Shown piece by piece: positions 7,727 through 15,569 of a stretch of DNA of 23,784 bases. This stretch comes from UMGS1370 sp963557065 (GTDB lineage: Bacteria; Bacillota; Clostridia; Lachnospirales; Lachnospiraceae). Position 1 is the stretch's first letter. Each line of letters opens with the position of its first letter. Below the pieces are notes generated by a model. It saw only the letters and a list, made by a program, of their open reading frames with translations, ran no database searches and was not told the DNA's origin. The position numbers were made by a program, and so were the translations under genes. The stretch is from contig CAUWCT010000057.1 in assembly GCA_963557065.1 (NCBI GenBank), forward strand, positions 1 to 23,784, given 5' to 3'.

Positions 7727-8965
7727 CTATTCGTCAAACTTTTTTACGATCAGGGTGGCATTATGACCACCAAATCCCAGAGAATTGCTAAGTGCATATT
7801 CTACATTCATAGAAACGCCGTCTCCCATGGTGTAATCCAAATCGCACCCTTCGCCTTTTACTTCCAGACCTGCTGTTGCATGGACAAATCCATCCTCAAT
7901 GGATTTTACACAGGCAATAAATTCCACACCGCCTGCTGCACCTAATAAGTGGCCAATCATGGACTTGGTGGAGTTAATTTTCACCTGATAAGCGTGATCT
8001 CCCAGTGCCAATTTAATAGCCCTGGTTTCAAACAAATCGTTGTGGTGAGTGCTGGTTCCATGAGCATTGATATAGTCAATATCTTCCGGCTTAATTCCTG
8101 CATCTTCCATAGCAAATTCCATGGCTTTTGCTGCTCCGCTTCCATCTTCTGCAGGCGATGTAATGTGGTATGCATCGCAGGTAGCGCCATATCCGGCTAC
8201 TTCTGCATAAATCTTGGCGCCTCTGGCTTTTGCATGTTCCAGAGATTCCAATACAACCACGCCTGCTCCTTCTCCCATAACAAATCCATCTCTATTTTCA
8301 TCAAACGGACGGGATGCATGCTCCGGATCCTGGGCAGAAGACAGGGCTGTAAGGGCCGTAAATCCGGCTACGCCTAAAGGAGTAATACTTGATTCTGTTC
8401 CGCCTGCCAGCATTACATCCGCCTCTCCACACTGAATAGCTCGAAATGCCTCTCCAATGGAATGGGTCCCGGTTGCACAGGCAGTTACTACGTTAATACA
8501 TTTTCCCTTTAATCCAAACTGAATTGCAACATTTCCTGCTGCCATGTTGCTGATCATCATGGGAATCAGCAGCGGATTTACTCTGGACGGGCCTTTTTCC
8601 AACAGCTTTTTATGCTCTTTTTCTACAGATTGAAGACTTCCGATGCCGGAACCGATGCTGACACCTACCCGGTATGCATCCTCTTTTGCCATATCAATTC
8701 CCGCATCTTCCAATGCCTCTTTTGAAGCTGCTACGGCAAACTGGGAAAACGGCTCCATCCTTCTGGCTGCTTTAGCGTCCATATACTGTTTTGCATCAAA
8801 CTCTTTTACCTGCGCTGCCAGTTTTGCCTTATATTCCGCAGTATCAAAATAGGTAATCGGGCCAAATCCCAGTTTCTTTTCTTTTAATCCCTGCCAAAAA
8901 GATTCTGTATCATTGCCAATGGGAGTAATGGCTCCCATACCGGTTACAACGACTCTTTTCTTCAT
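7727..8965 (-). CDS. fabF: Beta-ketoacyl-ACP synthase II
   Basis: Condenses acyl-ACP with malonyl-ACP during elongation. A 412-residue thiolase-fold protein starting MKKRVVVTGMGAITPIGN. The catalytic triad is clear: Cys163 in VTACATGTHS, His302 in NAHGTSTHHND and His339 in SMIGHLLGAAGG, nearly identical in position to E. coli FabF. An open frame extends 18 codons further upstream to 9019, overlapping the end of fabG, but that start has no ribosome site and its residues are unlike the family. AAGGAG lies about 8 nt before the ATG at 8965, which I therefore choose. A tiny GC hairpin (GGGG/CCCC, 8986-8997) precedes the ribosome site in the 34-nt gap after fabG; it does not cover it. Confidence 0.96.
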   Translation of the reverse strand: MKKRVVVTGMGAITPIGNDTESFWQGLKEKKLGFGPITYFDTAEYKAKLAAQVKEFDAKQYMDAKAARRMEPFSQFAVAASKEALEDAGIDMAKEDAYRVGVSIGSGIGSLQSVEKEHKKLLEKGPSRVNPLLIPMMISNMAAGNVAIQFGLKGKCINVVTACATGTHSIGEAFRAIQCGEADVMLAGGTESSITPLGVAGFTALTALSSAQDPEHASRPFDENRDGFVMGEGAGVVVLESLEHAKARGAKIYAEVAGYGATCDAYHITSPAEDGSGAAKAMEFAMEDAGIKPEDIDYINAHGTSTHHNDLFETRAIKLALGDHAYQVKINSTKSMIGHLLGAAGGVEFIACVKSIEDGFVHATAGLEVKGEGCDLDYTMGDGVSMNVEYALSNSLGFGGHNATLIVKKFDE

Positions 8966-8999
8966 AATCTGCTCTCCTTTATGTTGGGGTTTGCCCCGC

Positions 9000-9749
9000 T
9001 TACATGGCCATACCACCATCTACACTGATTACCTGTCCGGTAATATATCCTGCCTTGTCAGAAGCCAGAAAAACTGCTGTACTGGCAATATCTTCTGTAC
9101 TTCCAAAATGTTTCATGGGAATCTGAGACTCTGCTGCTGTCCGCACAGATTCTGATAATACCTGGGTCATTTCTGTATCAATAAATCCTGGGGCAATAGC
9201 ATTTACCGTAATTTTCCGACTGGCCATCTCTCTTGCTGCAGCCTTTGTAAGCCCGATGATTCCGGCTTTTGAAGCGCTGTAATTGGCCTGGCCTGCATTT
9301 CCCATAACTCCGGATACCGAAGAAATATTGATGATTTTTCCGCTTCTCTGCTTAATCATCTGTCTGGAAATATGGCGGATACAATTAAATGCACCTTTTA
9401 AGTTGGTATTTAGCACTGCATCAAAATCTTCTTCTGACATTTTCATTAACAGATTATCGCGGGTAATTCCGGCATTGTTTACCAAAATATCTACCCGTCC
9501 ATAGGTTGTCAGTGCATACTCCATCAGTGCTGCTGCCTGATTAAAATCAGATACATCGCACTGGTAAGATTCTGCCTGTCCGCCAGCATTTCTGATTTCA
9601 TCTACAACTTCTTTCGCTCTGGCTTCTGAACCATGGTAATTTACAATCACAGCCGCTCCTTCTTTTGCCATCGAAAGAGCAATCTGACGGCCAATTCCCC
9701 GGCTGGCTCCGGTAATCACTGCTACTTTTTGTTCCAGCATTTTTTCCAT
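9000..9749 (-). CDS. fabG: 3-oxoacyl-ACP reductase
   Basis: NADPH-dependent reduction of 3-ketoacyl-ACP. This is a 249-residue classical short-chain dehydrogenase: cofactor loop TGASRGIG (13-20), NNAG (91-94), catalytic Ser144, Tyr157 and Lys161 (YSASK), and the PGFIDTEM segment (188-195). The start ATG overlaps the fabD stop by one base (TAATG), and GGAGG lies 10 nt upstream inside the end of fabD, so it is translationally coupled. A second ATG three codons later is too far from that site. Confidence 0.96.
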   Translation of the reverse strand: MEKMLEQKVAVITGASRGIGRQIALSMAKEGAAVIVNYHGSEARAKEVVDEIRNAGGQAESYQCDVSDFNQAAALMEYALTTYGRVDILVNNAGITRDNLLMKMSEEDFDAVLNTNLKGAFNCIRHISRQMIKQRSGKIINISSVSGVMGNAGQANYSASKAGIIGLTKAAAREMASRKITVNAIAPGFIDTEMTQVLSESVRTAAESQIPMKHFGSTEDIASTAVFLASDKAGYITGQVISVDGGMAM

Positions 9750-10669
9750 TATGAAAACGCCTCCACTGTCTTTTCAATATCTTCCAGAGTTCCTACATTG
9801 AATATTTTTACATCCCGGCTAATTTTCTTAATAAAACCGGCCAGAGTCTTTCCAGGCCCAATCTCAATAAATGTATCCACTCCGTCTTTTATCATTGTCT
9901 CCACACTCTGTTGCCACCGGACAGAAGAGGAAACCTGTTTTACTAACAGCGGTTTTACCTGGTCTGCTTCTGTTACATAGTCTGCAGTTACATTTGCTAT
10001 GTAGGGAATCACCGGTTTGTGAATAACAATCCCATCCAGGACTGCTCCCAGCTTTTCTCCTGTCCCTTCCAGCATCTTAGAGTGAAATGGACCGCTGACA
10101 TTTAAAAGTACGGTTCTCTTTGCTCCTGCTTCCTTTAACTTTACACAGGCTTCTTCTACCGCTTCTTTTTTGCCGGAAATTACAATTTGGCCCGGACAGT
10201 TATAGTTGGCAATCCAGACATTTTCCATGGAAGAAAGCACTTCTTCAATTATTCCCGCATCCAGGGCTAAAATTGCTGCCATGGCCCCAATTCCTGCCGG
10301 AACTTCTTCCTGCATCAAAATTCCTCTCTGACGTACAGCCACAATAGCATCTTCTGCACTCATTACCTTTGCTGCAGTCAGAGCATTGTATTCTCCCAGG
10401 CTTAAACCGGCCGCCACATCTGGATGAATACCTGCTTCTTCTAATACCTTCATCATGGCAATACCCGTTGTCACCATTGCTGCCTGAGTATATTCTGTAA
10501 TATCCAGCCTGTCATTTTTTTCAAAACAAAGTTCCGGCATGGAAAATCCCATCAATTCTGTGGCTCTGTCAAAAATTTGACGGCCCAGTTTGGTTTTCTC
10601 ATAAAAATCTTTTCCCATGCCGCATATCTGTGCGCCCTGTCCAGGGAAAATAAATGCAGTTCTGCTCAT
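9749..10669 (-). CDS. fabD: Malonyl-CoA:ACP transacylase
   Basis: Moves malonyl groups from CoA to ACP. The 306-residue protein opens with TAFIFPGQGAQICGMGKDFY; the nucleophile elbow is GLSLGEY (88-94) with Ser90, Arg115 binds the malonyl carboxylate, and His196 in GPFHSKML completes the active site. The elbow reads GLSLG instead of the more common GHSLG, leaving Ser unchanged. AAGGAG lies 5-6 nt before the ATG. It follows fabK after 29 nt and overlaps fabG by one base. Confidence 0.96.
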   Translation of the reverse strand: MSRTAFIFPGQGAQICGMGKDFYEKTKLGRQIFDRATELMGFSMPELCFEKNDRLDITEYTQAAMVTTGIAMMKVLEEAGIHPDVAAGLSLGEYNALTAAKVMSAEDAIVAVRQRGILMQEEVPAGIGAMAAILALDAGIIEEVLSSMENVWIANYNCPGQIVISGKKEAVEEACVKLKEAGAKRTVLLNVSGPFHSKMLEGTGEKLGAVLDGIVIHKPVIPYIANVTADYVTEADQVKPLLVKQVSSSVRWQQSVETMIKDGVDTFIEIGPGKTLAGFIKKISRDVKIFNVGTLEDIEKTVEAFS

Positions 10670-10698
10670 TTTTGCTCCTTTTGCCAGTATCCAGACAG

Positions 10699-11622
10699 TT
10701 ATCGTTTCAGCAGTCTGGACGCCTGCTCCATCATTTCCTCAATCATTTCTTTGCAGGTCATCTCTTTATCAATCATTCCTGCAATCTGGCCGGCCATTAC
10801 CGTACCATTTTTGACGTCTCCCTCCTGGACTGCCTTTCTAAGAGCTCCCAGGGTTAAATATTCCAGTTCTTCAAAAGATTTTCCTTCTTTCTCCAACTTT
10901 AAATATTCTCTGGTCATCTGATTTCTAAGACAGCGGATAGGATGTCCATGAGATCTGCCAGTAACGGTTGAATCAATGTCGCTGGCCTTAATCAATCTCT
11001 GCTTGTAATTGTCATGTACTGTGGATTCCTTTGCCACTACAAAACGGGTTCCCATCTGAACAGCCTCTGCTCCCAGCATAAAAGCTGCTGCGATTCCTCT
11101 GCCGTCTGCAATGCCGCCTGCTGCAATCACCGGAATCGATACTGCATCTGCAATCTGGGGAACCAGAGTCATGGTAGTCAATTCTCCAATATGACCGCCT
11201 GACTCCATGCCTTCTGCCACTACTGCATCGGCGCCCATTCTCTCCATACGCTTTGCCATCGCCACAGAAGCCACTACAGGAATTACTTTTATTCCGGCGC
11301 TTTTCCACGTCTCCATATACTTTTCTGGATTTCCAGCTCCGGTAGTCACCACTTTGATGCCTTCTTCTACCACCACTCTTGCCACATCATCGGCATGAGG
11401 ACTCATCAGCATTACATTTATACCAAAAGGTTTTTTGGTCTTTTCCCTGGCTTTTCGGATTTCCTCCCGAACTACCTCGCCCGGCGCATTGGCTCCGCCA
11501 ATCAGTCCCAAACCTCCTGCTTCTGACACTGCAGCAGCCAGATTATGCTCGGCCACCCATGCCATTCCGCCCTGGATAATCGGATATTCAATCCCTAACA
11601 GTTCTGTGATTCTTGTTTCCAT
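10699..11622 (-). CDS. fabK: Enoyl-ACP reductase II (FMN-dependent)
   Basis: Last reductive step of each elongation cycle, reducing trans-2-enoyl-ACP with NAD(P)H through FMN. The 307-residue length, the start ELLGIEYPIIQGGMAWVAE, and EGMESGGHIGE (137-147), placing the catalytic His at 144 as in Streptococcus FabK, identify it. AGGIADGRGIAAAFMLGA and AVQMGTRFV form the FMN phosphate site. The position between acpP and fabD is the same as in the streptococcal cluster. A FabI-type reductase is absent from the window. The start overlaps the acpP stop by one base (TAATG). Confidence 0.95.
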   Translation of the reverse strand: METRITELLGIEYPIIQGGMAWVAEHNLAAAVSEAGGLGLIGGANAPGEVVREEIRKAREKTKKPFGINVMLMSPHADDVARVVVEEGIKVVTTGAGNPEKYMETWKSAGIKVIPVVASVAMAKRMERMGADAVVAEGMESGGHIGELTTMTLVPQIADAVSIPVIAAGGIADGRGIAAAFMLGAEAVQMGTRFVVAKESTVHDNYKQRLIKASDIDSTVTGRSHGHPIRCLRNQMTREYLKLEKEGKSFEELEYLTLGALRKAVQEGDVKNGTVMAGQIAGMIDKEMTCKEMIEEMMEQASRLLKR

Positions 11623-11855
11623 TACGCTTCTACACCCTTTGATTTTAAATAATCCATAACTTTGCCTACTGTAGTCAGTTCTTCTAAATCTTCAGAAGGA
11701 ATTTCGATAGAATATGTGTCTTCTAATGCCATGGAAAGTTCAAATAAGTCTAAAGAATCTGCTGCCAAATCTTCTTTAAAAGAAGATGCCTCGGTAATAC
11801 TTTCCTCATCAACACCTAACTGATCTGCGATCATTTTCTTCATTTCTTCTAACAT
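11622..11855 (-). CDS. acpP: Acyl carrier protein
   Basis: A 77-residue, acidic four-helix carrier that holds growing acyl chains on a phosphopantetheine arm. The attachment site is DSLDLFEL (33-40), Ser34; the common DSLD core is followed by LFEL rather than VEL/TVEL, a usual clostridial variant. AGGAG is 9 nt before the ATG. It follows fabH after 79 nt, the largest gap inside the operon, and its last base is shared with the fabK start. Confidence 0.96.
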   Translation of the reverse strand: MLEEMKKMIADQLGVDEESITEASSFKEDLAADSLDLFELSMALEDTYSIEIPSEDLEELTTVGKVMDYLKSKGVEA

Positions 11856-11934
11856 AATTGTAATCTCCTTTTTGATTTATAATTCCAGCAGCCGTTCTGA
11901 ATATCCTCCTGAATAGCTGCAATGAATTTCACAA

Positions 11935-12930
11935 CTACCAGGTAATCAGGGCTGAGCCCCATGTGAGTCCGGCGCCAAATCCGGACAAAACCAGTTTGTC
12001 CCCTGGTTTTAACCTTCCATTCCGATTCAGTTCATCTAATAATATCGGAATAGACGCCCCTGATGTATTTCCATAGTTTTCGATATTCATCGGGAACCGA
12101 TCCAGTGGTAATTTCAGCCGTTTTGCAACTGCCTCAATAATCCGGCAGTTTGCCTGATGCAGAATAAAATATGCAATCTGCTCTTTCTCTTCGCCCTCCT
12201 GCTCCAGCAATGTTTCAATGGATTCCGGCACCTTTTTTACTGCAAATTTAAATACTTCCTGTCCATTCATAAACAGAAATCCCTGCTCCGGCTTTGTTCC
12301 GGTTAAAAAATTTCCATTGGAGCGGGCCATGCAGGTGAGCACATTCCCTTTCCTGCCGTCTGACCCCATATGAAACCCCCGGATTCCTTCTGCGTTTAAT
12401 TCTCCCCATCCATCTTCTGCCTGGCCTGCCCGAATCACCGCCGCCCCGGCCCCGTCTCCAAAAAGAACACAGGTGCTTCTGTCTTCCCAATCCACCATCT
12501 TGCTCATCACATCTGCGCCAATGATTAATGCGTGTTTGTAAATGCCGGATTTTAAAAACGCATATCCCGTATGTAAAGCAAACAGAAAACCAGAACAGGC
12601 AGCGCTGATATCATAGGCAACTGCATTACATGCCCCAATCATTGCCTGAACCTCACAAGCAGCACTTGGAAAAAAATACTCCGGGGAAGAGGTTGCTGCT
12701 ATGATTAAATCCACATCCTCTGCCTGTATTCCTGCCTGCAAAAGAGCTTTTTGGGCTGCTTTGGCTGCCAGTTGGGATGTAGTCATGCTGTCTGTAATCC
12801 TTCTTTCCCCAATCCCGGTACGGCTTCTAATCCATTCATCACTGGTATCCATAAACTCTGCCAGATCCATATTCGTAATTTTTCTCTCTGGAACATAAGA
12901 TCCAGTCCCTACGATTTTTATTGTCTGCAT
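11935..12930 (-). CDS. fabH: Beta-ketoacyl-ACP synthase III
   Basis: Starts fatty-acid chains by condensing acyl-CoA with malonyl-ACP. The 331-residue protein starts MQTIKIVGTGSYVPERKITN; the active site has Cys112 (AACSGF), His258 (LHQAN) and Asn288 (YGNTS). The frame extends to an ATG at 12975, but that region contains the operator and leader of the operon, so the ATG at 12930, preceded by AAAGG at 6 nt, is chosen. It is the first gene of the fab operon, about 60 nt after the predicted transcription start. Confidence 0.95.
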   Translation of the reverse strand: MQTIKIVGTGSYVPERKITNMDLAEFMDTSDEWIRSRTGIGERRITDSMTTSQLAAKAAQKALLQAGIQAEDVDLIIAATSSPEYFFPSAACEVQAMIGACNAVAYDISAACSGFLFALHTGYAFLKSGIYKHALIIGADVMSKMVDWEDRSTCVLFGDGAGAAVIRAGQAEDGWGELNAEGIRGFHMGSDGRKGNVLTCMARSNGNFLTGTKPEQGFLFMNGQEVFKFAVKKVPESIETLLEQEGEEKEQIAYFILHQANCRIIEAVAKRLKLPLDRFPMNIENYGNTSGASIPILLDELNRNGRLKPGDKLVLSGFGAGLTWGSALITW

Positions 12931-12970
12931 AATTGCCTTTCTGATTTTCTTCGTTTTATAATCTTTTAAT

Positions 12971-12994
12971 TTCAAATAGTTTGAATATCAAAGT
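12971..12994. promoter_or_regulatory. FabT-like operator of the fab operon
   Basis: Two overlapping palindromes are visible: TTCAAA-tag-TTTGAA (12971-12985) and TTTGA-ata-TCAAA (12980-12992). The second, extended as AGTTTGAATATCAAAGT (12978-12994), closely resembles the site bound by FabT, the MarR-family repressor of streptococcal fab clusters. It lies just downstream of the -10 box, over the predicted transcription start, which suits repression. No fabT gene is present in the window, so the regulator is inferred. Confidence 0.6.
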
Positions 12995-12995
12995 A

Positions 12996-13024
12996 ATAAT
13001 ATAAGATTAATCCTTTTTTGTCAA
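12996..13024 (-). promoter_or_regulatory. Promoter of the fab-acc operon
   Basis: On the minus strand, TTGACA (13024-13019) and TATTAT (13001-12996) are separated by exactly 17 bp. The -35 box matches the sigma-A consensus fully and the -10 box 5 of 6. It lies directly after the rsmI stop codon and gives a fabH leader of about 60 nt. No terminator is visible between rsmI and this promoter, so read-through from the upstream operon is possible. Confidence 0.8.
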
Positions 13025-13031
13025 GCATTAT

Positions 13032-13877
13032 TTACAGCAATGCCTGATAAACATCCCGTTTGCTGATTCCTCTGTCTTTTGCTACCTGTTTCATAGCGTC
13101 TTTTCGATTGATTCCCTGGGATTCATAATACGCCATATGTTCTTTTAGGCTCATGTTTTCCCAGGATTCCTTTTCCTCTCTCTGGATTTCCTCCACAGAC
13201 TTTCCCTGGATAACGATAACACATTCTCCCTTTGGTTCTTCTTTTTCATAATATTCTAAAGCTTCCTCAAAGGTTGTCAAAAAAGCAGTTTCATATTTTT
13301 TAGTCAATTCCCGGCAAATCGTGATTTTCCGATTTCCCAGAACTTCATATAAGTCTCTTAATGTCTTAACTAAATGATGAGGCGCCTCATAGACAATCAT
13401 GGTCCTGGTCTCCCTCTTTAATTCCTCCAGAATCCTCTGCCGCTCTTTTTTATCTGTTTTCTCAGACGGCAAAAAAGCCTCAAAACAAAAACGTCTGGTT
13501 GGAAGTCCTGACATGGTAAGAGCCGTAATACAGGCCGCCGGCCCTGGAAGAGAAGTCACTTTTATCCCAGCTTCATGACACTGGCGGACCAGTTCTTCGC
13601 CCGGATCGGAAATTCCGGGAGTTCCGGCATCTGTAATCAACGCAATATTTACCTCATTTTTCATTTGTTCTACCAGATACCTGGCCTTATCTACTTTATT
13701 ATACTCGTGATAACTGGTCATGGGAGTTTTTATATCAAAATGATTAAGAAGCTTAATACTGTGACGGGTATCCTCTGCTGCAATTAAATCCACTTCCTGC
13801 AATGTTTTTAATACCCGAAACGTAATATCTTCCAGATTGCCTATAGGCGTTGCACACAAATACAGCATCCCTGCCAT
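13032..13877 (-). CDS. rsmI: 16S rRNA (cytidine1402-2'-O)-methyltransferase RsmI
   Basis: Methylates the ribose of C1402 in the decoding centre. The 281-residue protein shows the tetrapyrrole-methylase-fold signatures LYLCATPIGNLEDITFRVL near the start, AAEDTRHS, DAGTPGISDPG and GPAACITALTMSGLP, and a C-terminal helical region ending in KRDVYQALL. The frame reaches a TTG at 13898, but AGGAGG lies 8 nt before the ATG at 13877, which I prefer. It ends the holB-ricT-trmN6-rsmI block, as in B. subtilis (yabC region). Confidence 0.95.
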   Translation of the reverse strand: MAGMLYLCATPIGNLEDITFRVLKTLQEVDLIAAEDTRHSIKLLNHFDIKTPMTSYHEYNKVDKARYLVEQMKNEVNIALITDAGTPGISDPGEELVRQCHEAGIKVTSLPGPAACITALTMSGLPTRRFCFEAFLPSEKTDKKERQRILEELKRETRTMIVYEAPHHLVKTLRDLYEVLGNRKITICRELTKKYETAFLTTFEEALEYYEKEEPKGECVIVIQGKSVEEIQREEKESWENMSLKEHMAYYESQGINRKDAMKQVAKDRGISKRDVYQALL

Positions 13878-13921
13878 CCTAAACTCCTCCTGTCTCAAAA
13901 CAGATATTTCTCATCCTGATC

Positions 13922-14659
13922 TCAATACCCGTAAATCTCATAAATTTCATCTGTATAGACTCCCGGCTCTTTATAAACCACAATGGGAGCTTCTACTTTT
14001 ATCATGGATCTTCCGCCTCTAACTGCTTCAATCAGCACCATATTGGCATCCCGTTCAATAAAGGGATGAACCAGTTTCATCCTCTTTGGTTCCAGTTTGT
14101 ACTTCTTTAAAGCAGTAATAATCTCAATCAGCCGGTGAGGACGATGAACCATATAAAACCGGCCGCCCGGTTTTAATAGTTTTGCCGCTGCTGCCATCAC
14201 ATCCTCTAAGGTACAGAGTACCTCATGTCTGGCAATGGCTTTCGGCAGATCCGGATTTTTCAGTCCATGAGCATCGTTCATGTACGGTGGATTGGAGGTA
14301 ATAACATCAAAAGAAGCCAGAGCAAATAGTTGTCCGGCTTCCTTAATGTCCCCAGTTACAATATCCACCTTTTCGTCCAGGTGGTTGTAAGCCACGCTTC
14401 TCCTGGCCATATCCGCCATCTCTTCCTGGATTTCCAGACCGGTAAAATGACGTCCTTCTGATTTTGCCTCCAAAAGGATGGGAATAATCCCTGTACCGGT
14501 TCCCAAATCCAAAACCGTCTCTCCTGGCTTTACAGAGACAAAGCCGGACAAAAGAACTGCGTCCATTCCAAAGCAAAATGCTCCTGTATTCTGAATGATT
14601 CCGTACCCATTTCTCTGCAGATCATCAATGCGCTCGTTTTCCTTCAGATTTATTTCCAT
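13922..14659 (-). CDS. trmN6: tRNA1(Val) adenine-37 N6-methyltransferase-like (YabB/TrmN6)
   Basis: A 245-residue class I SAM-dependent methyltransferase. The opening ERIDDLQRNGYGIIQN is typical of the family; the SAM loop is DLGTGTGIIP (51-60), and the catalytic NPPY motif (123-126) indicates methylation of an exocyclic amino group of a base. E. coli TrmN6 modifies A37 of tRNA1(Val); the Firmicute YabB group is assigned by homology only. The gene overlaps the end of ricT by 35 nt; GGAAGGA lies about 14 nt before the ATG. B. subtilis keeps yabB in the same neighbourhood, supporting the call. Confidence 0.88.
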   Translation of the reverse strand: MEINLKENERIDDLQRNGYGIIQNTGAFCFGMDAVLLSGFVSVKPGETVLDLGTGTGIIPILLEAKSEGRHFTGLEIQEEMADMARRSVAYNHLDEKVDIVTGDIKEAGQLFALASFDVITSNPPYMNDAHGLKNPDLPKAIARHEVLCTLEDVMAAAAKLLKPGGRFYMVHRPHRLIEIITALKKYKLEPKRMKLVHPFIERDANMVLIEAVRGGRSMIKVEAPIVVYKEPGVYTDEIYEIYGY

Positions 14660-15566
14660 TTTGTCTGGGCTTTCCTTCCTTTTTCTCTAATGCTTCTAAT
14701 TGCTTTAACTCTGCGTCCTCCAGCTTATCTATTTTTCCCTTATCCTTCTTTTTTCTGGGTTTAAACCGGAGTTCTTCTACCTTATATTCCCGTATTTCCT
14801 TCTCATCGCCGATTGTAACCACGACTTTTACCAACTGGCGCAGCACATTAACGCTGTGAACTTCACCTTTTAATCCGTCTGCAGTTGTCACATAATCCCC
14901 TGTTCCCGGCAGTTTACTGTTTAAAACCTGATAGGTTTCTTCTTCGTTTTTGAGACAGCACATCAAACGGCCGCAGACACCGGAAATTTTAGTAGGATTT
15001 AAAGACAGATTCTGCTCCTTTGCCATCTTAATCGAAACCGGAGCAAACTCAGAAAGGTAGGTATGGCAGCACAACGGCCGGCCGCAGATACCGATTCCTC
15101 CCATAATCTTTGTCTCATCTCTGACTCCTACCTGACGCAGCTCGATTCTGGTCTTAAATACAGATGCTAAGTCTTTTACCAGTTCCCGAAAATCCACTCT
15201 GCCGTCAGCAGTAAAATAAAACAGAACCTTATTATTATCAAAGGTATATTCCGCATCAATCAGTTTCATTTCTAATTGCCTTTTTTTAATCTTTTCCAGG
15301 CAGATTTTAAATGCTTCCCGCTCTTTTTCTTTATTGCGTTTCTCAATGGCCTGATCTTCCTCTGTTGCCATCCGAATCACTGGTTTTAACGGCTGAACTA
15401 CCTTTCCTTCTTCTACTTCTCTGGTTCCCAGCACAACATAACCATATTCAATTCCTCTGGCTGTCTCCACTATTACGTGATCGCCGCATTTAATCATTTT
15501 ATCTCCCGGATCAAAAAAATACACCTTTCCGGCAGTGCGGAACCGAACTCCGATTACTTTTGTCAT
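14625..15566 (-). CDS. ricT: RicT/YaaT (PSP1 domain), RNA maturation and developmental regulator
   Basis: A 313-residue PSP1-domain protein. In B. subtilis RicT forms the Y-complex with RicA and RicF, carries iron-sulfur clusters, and assists RNase Y mRNA processing, competence, biofilm and sporulation control. Six cysteines occur in two family signatures: GICGRPLCC (159-167; Cys161, 166, 167) and GVCGRLMCC (196-204; Cys198, 203, 204). A Lys/Glu-rich, probably disordered tail runs from about 268 to the end. AGGAG is 9 nt before the ATG, within the end of holB. RicA and RicF are not in the window. Confidence 0.93.
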   Translation of the reverse strand: MTKVIGVRFRTAGKVYFFDPGDKMIKCGDHVIVETARGIEYGYVVLGTREVEEGKVVQPLKPVIRMATEEDQAIEKRNKEKEREAFKICLEKIKKRQLEMKLIDAEYTFDNNKVLFYFTADGRVDFRELVKDLASVFKTRIELRQVGVRDETKIMGGIGICGRPLCCHTYLSEFAPVSIKMAKEQNLSLNPTKISGVCGRLMCCLKNEEETYQVLNSKLPGTGDYVTTADGLKGEVHSVNVLRQLVKVVVTIGDEKEIREYKVEELRFKPRKKKDKGKIDKLEDAELKQLEALEKKEGKPRQNGNKSEGKRAH

Positions 15567-15569
15567 TTA

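Noticed and set aside
7949..8377. Long plus-strand frames opposite fabF and other fab genes
   Set aside because: They are antisense shadows without ribosome sites or family motifs, while the minus strand has full catalytic signatures.
8986..8997. GGGG-TTTG-CCCC mini-hairpin before fabF as a terminator or attenuator
   Set aside because: Only four base pairs, no U tract, and it does not cover the ribosome site.
8966..9019. N-terminal extension of FabF to 9019
   Set aside because: No ribosome site; the residues do not match the family, and AAGGAG precedes the ATG at 8965 at proper spacing.
12931..12975. N-terminal extension of FabH to an ATG at 12975
   Set aside because: It would start inside the operator/leader region; AAAGG and the family N terminus support 12930.
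15371..15400. GGCTGAACT match to the repeat-element end inside ricT
   Set aside because: Only nine bases match and no inverted partner or duplication exists; it is coding sequence.
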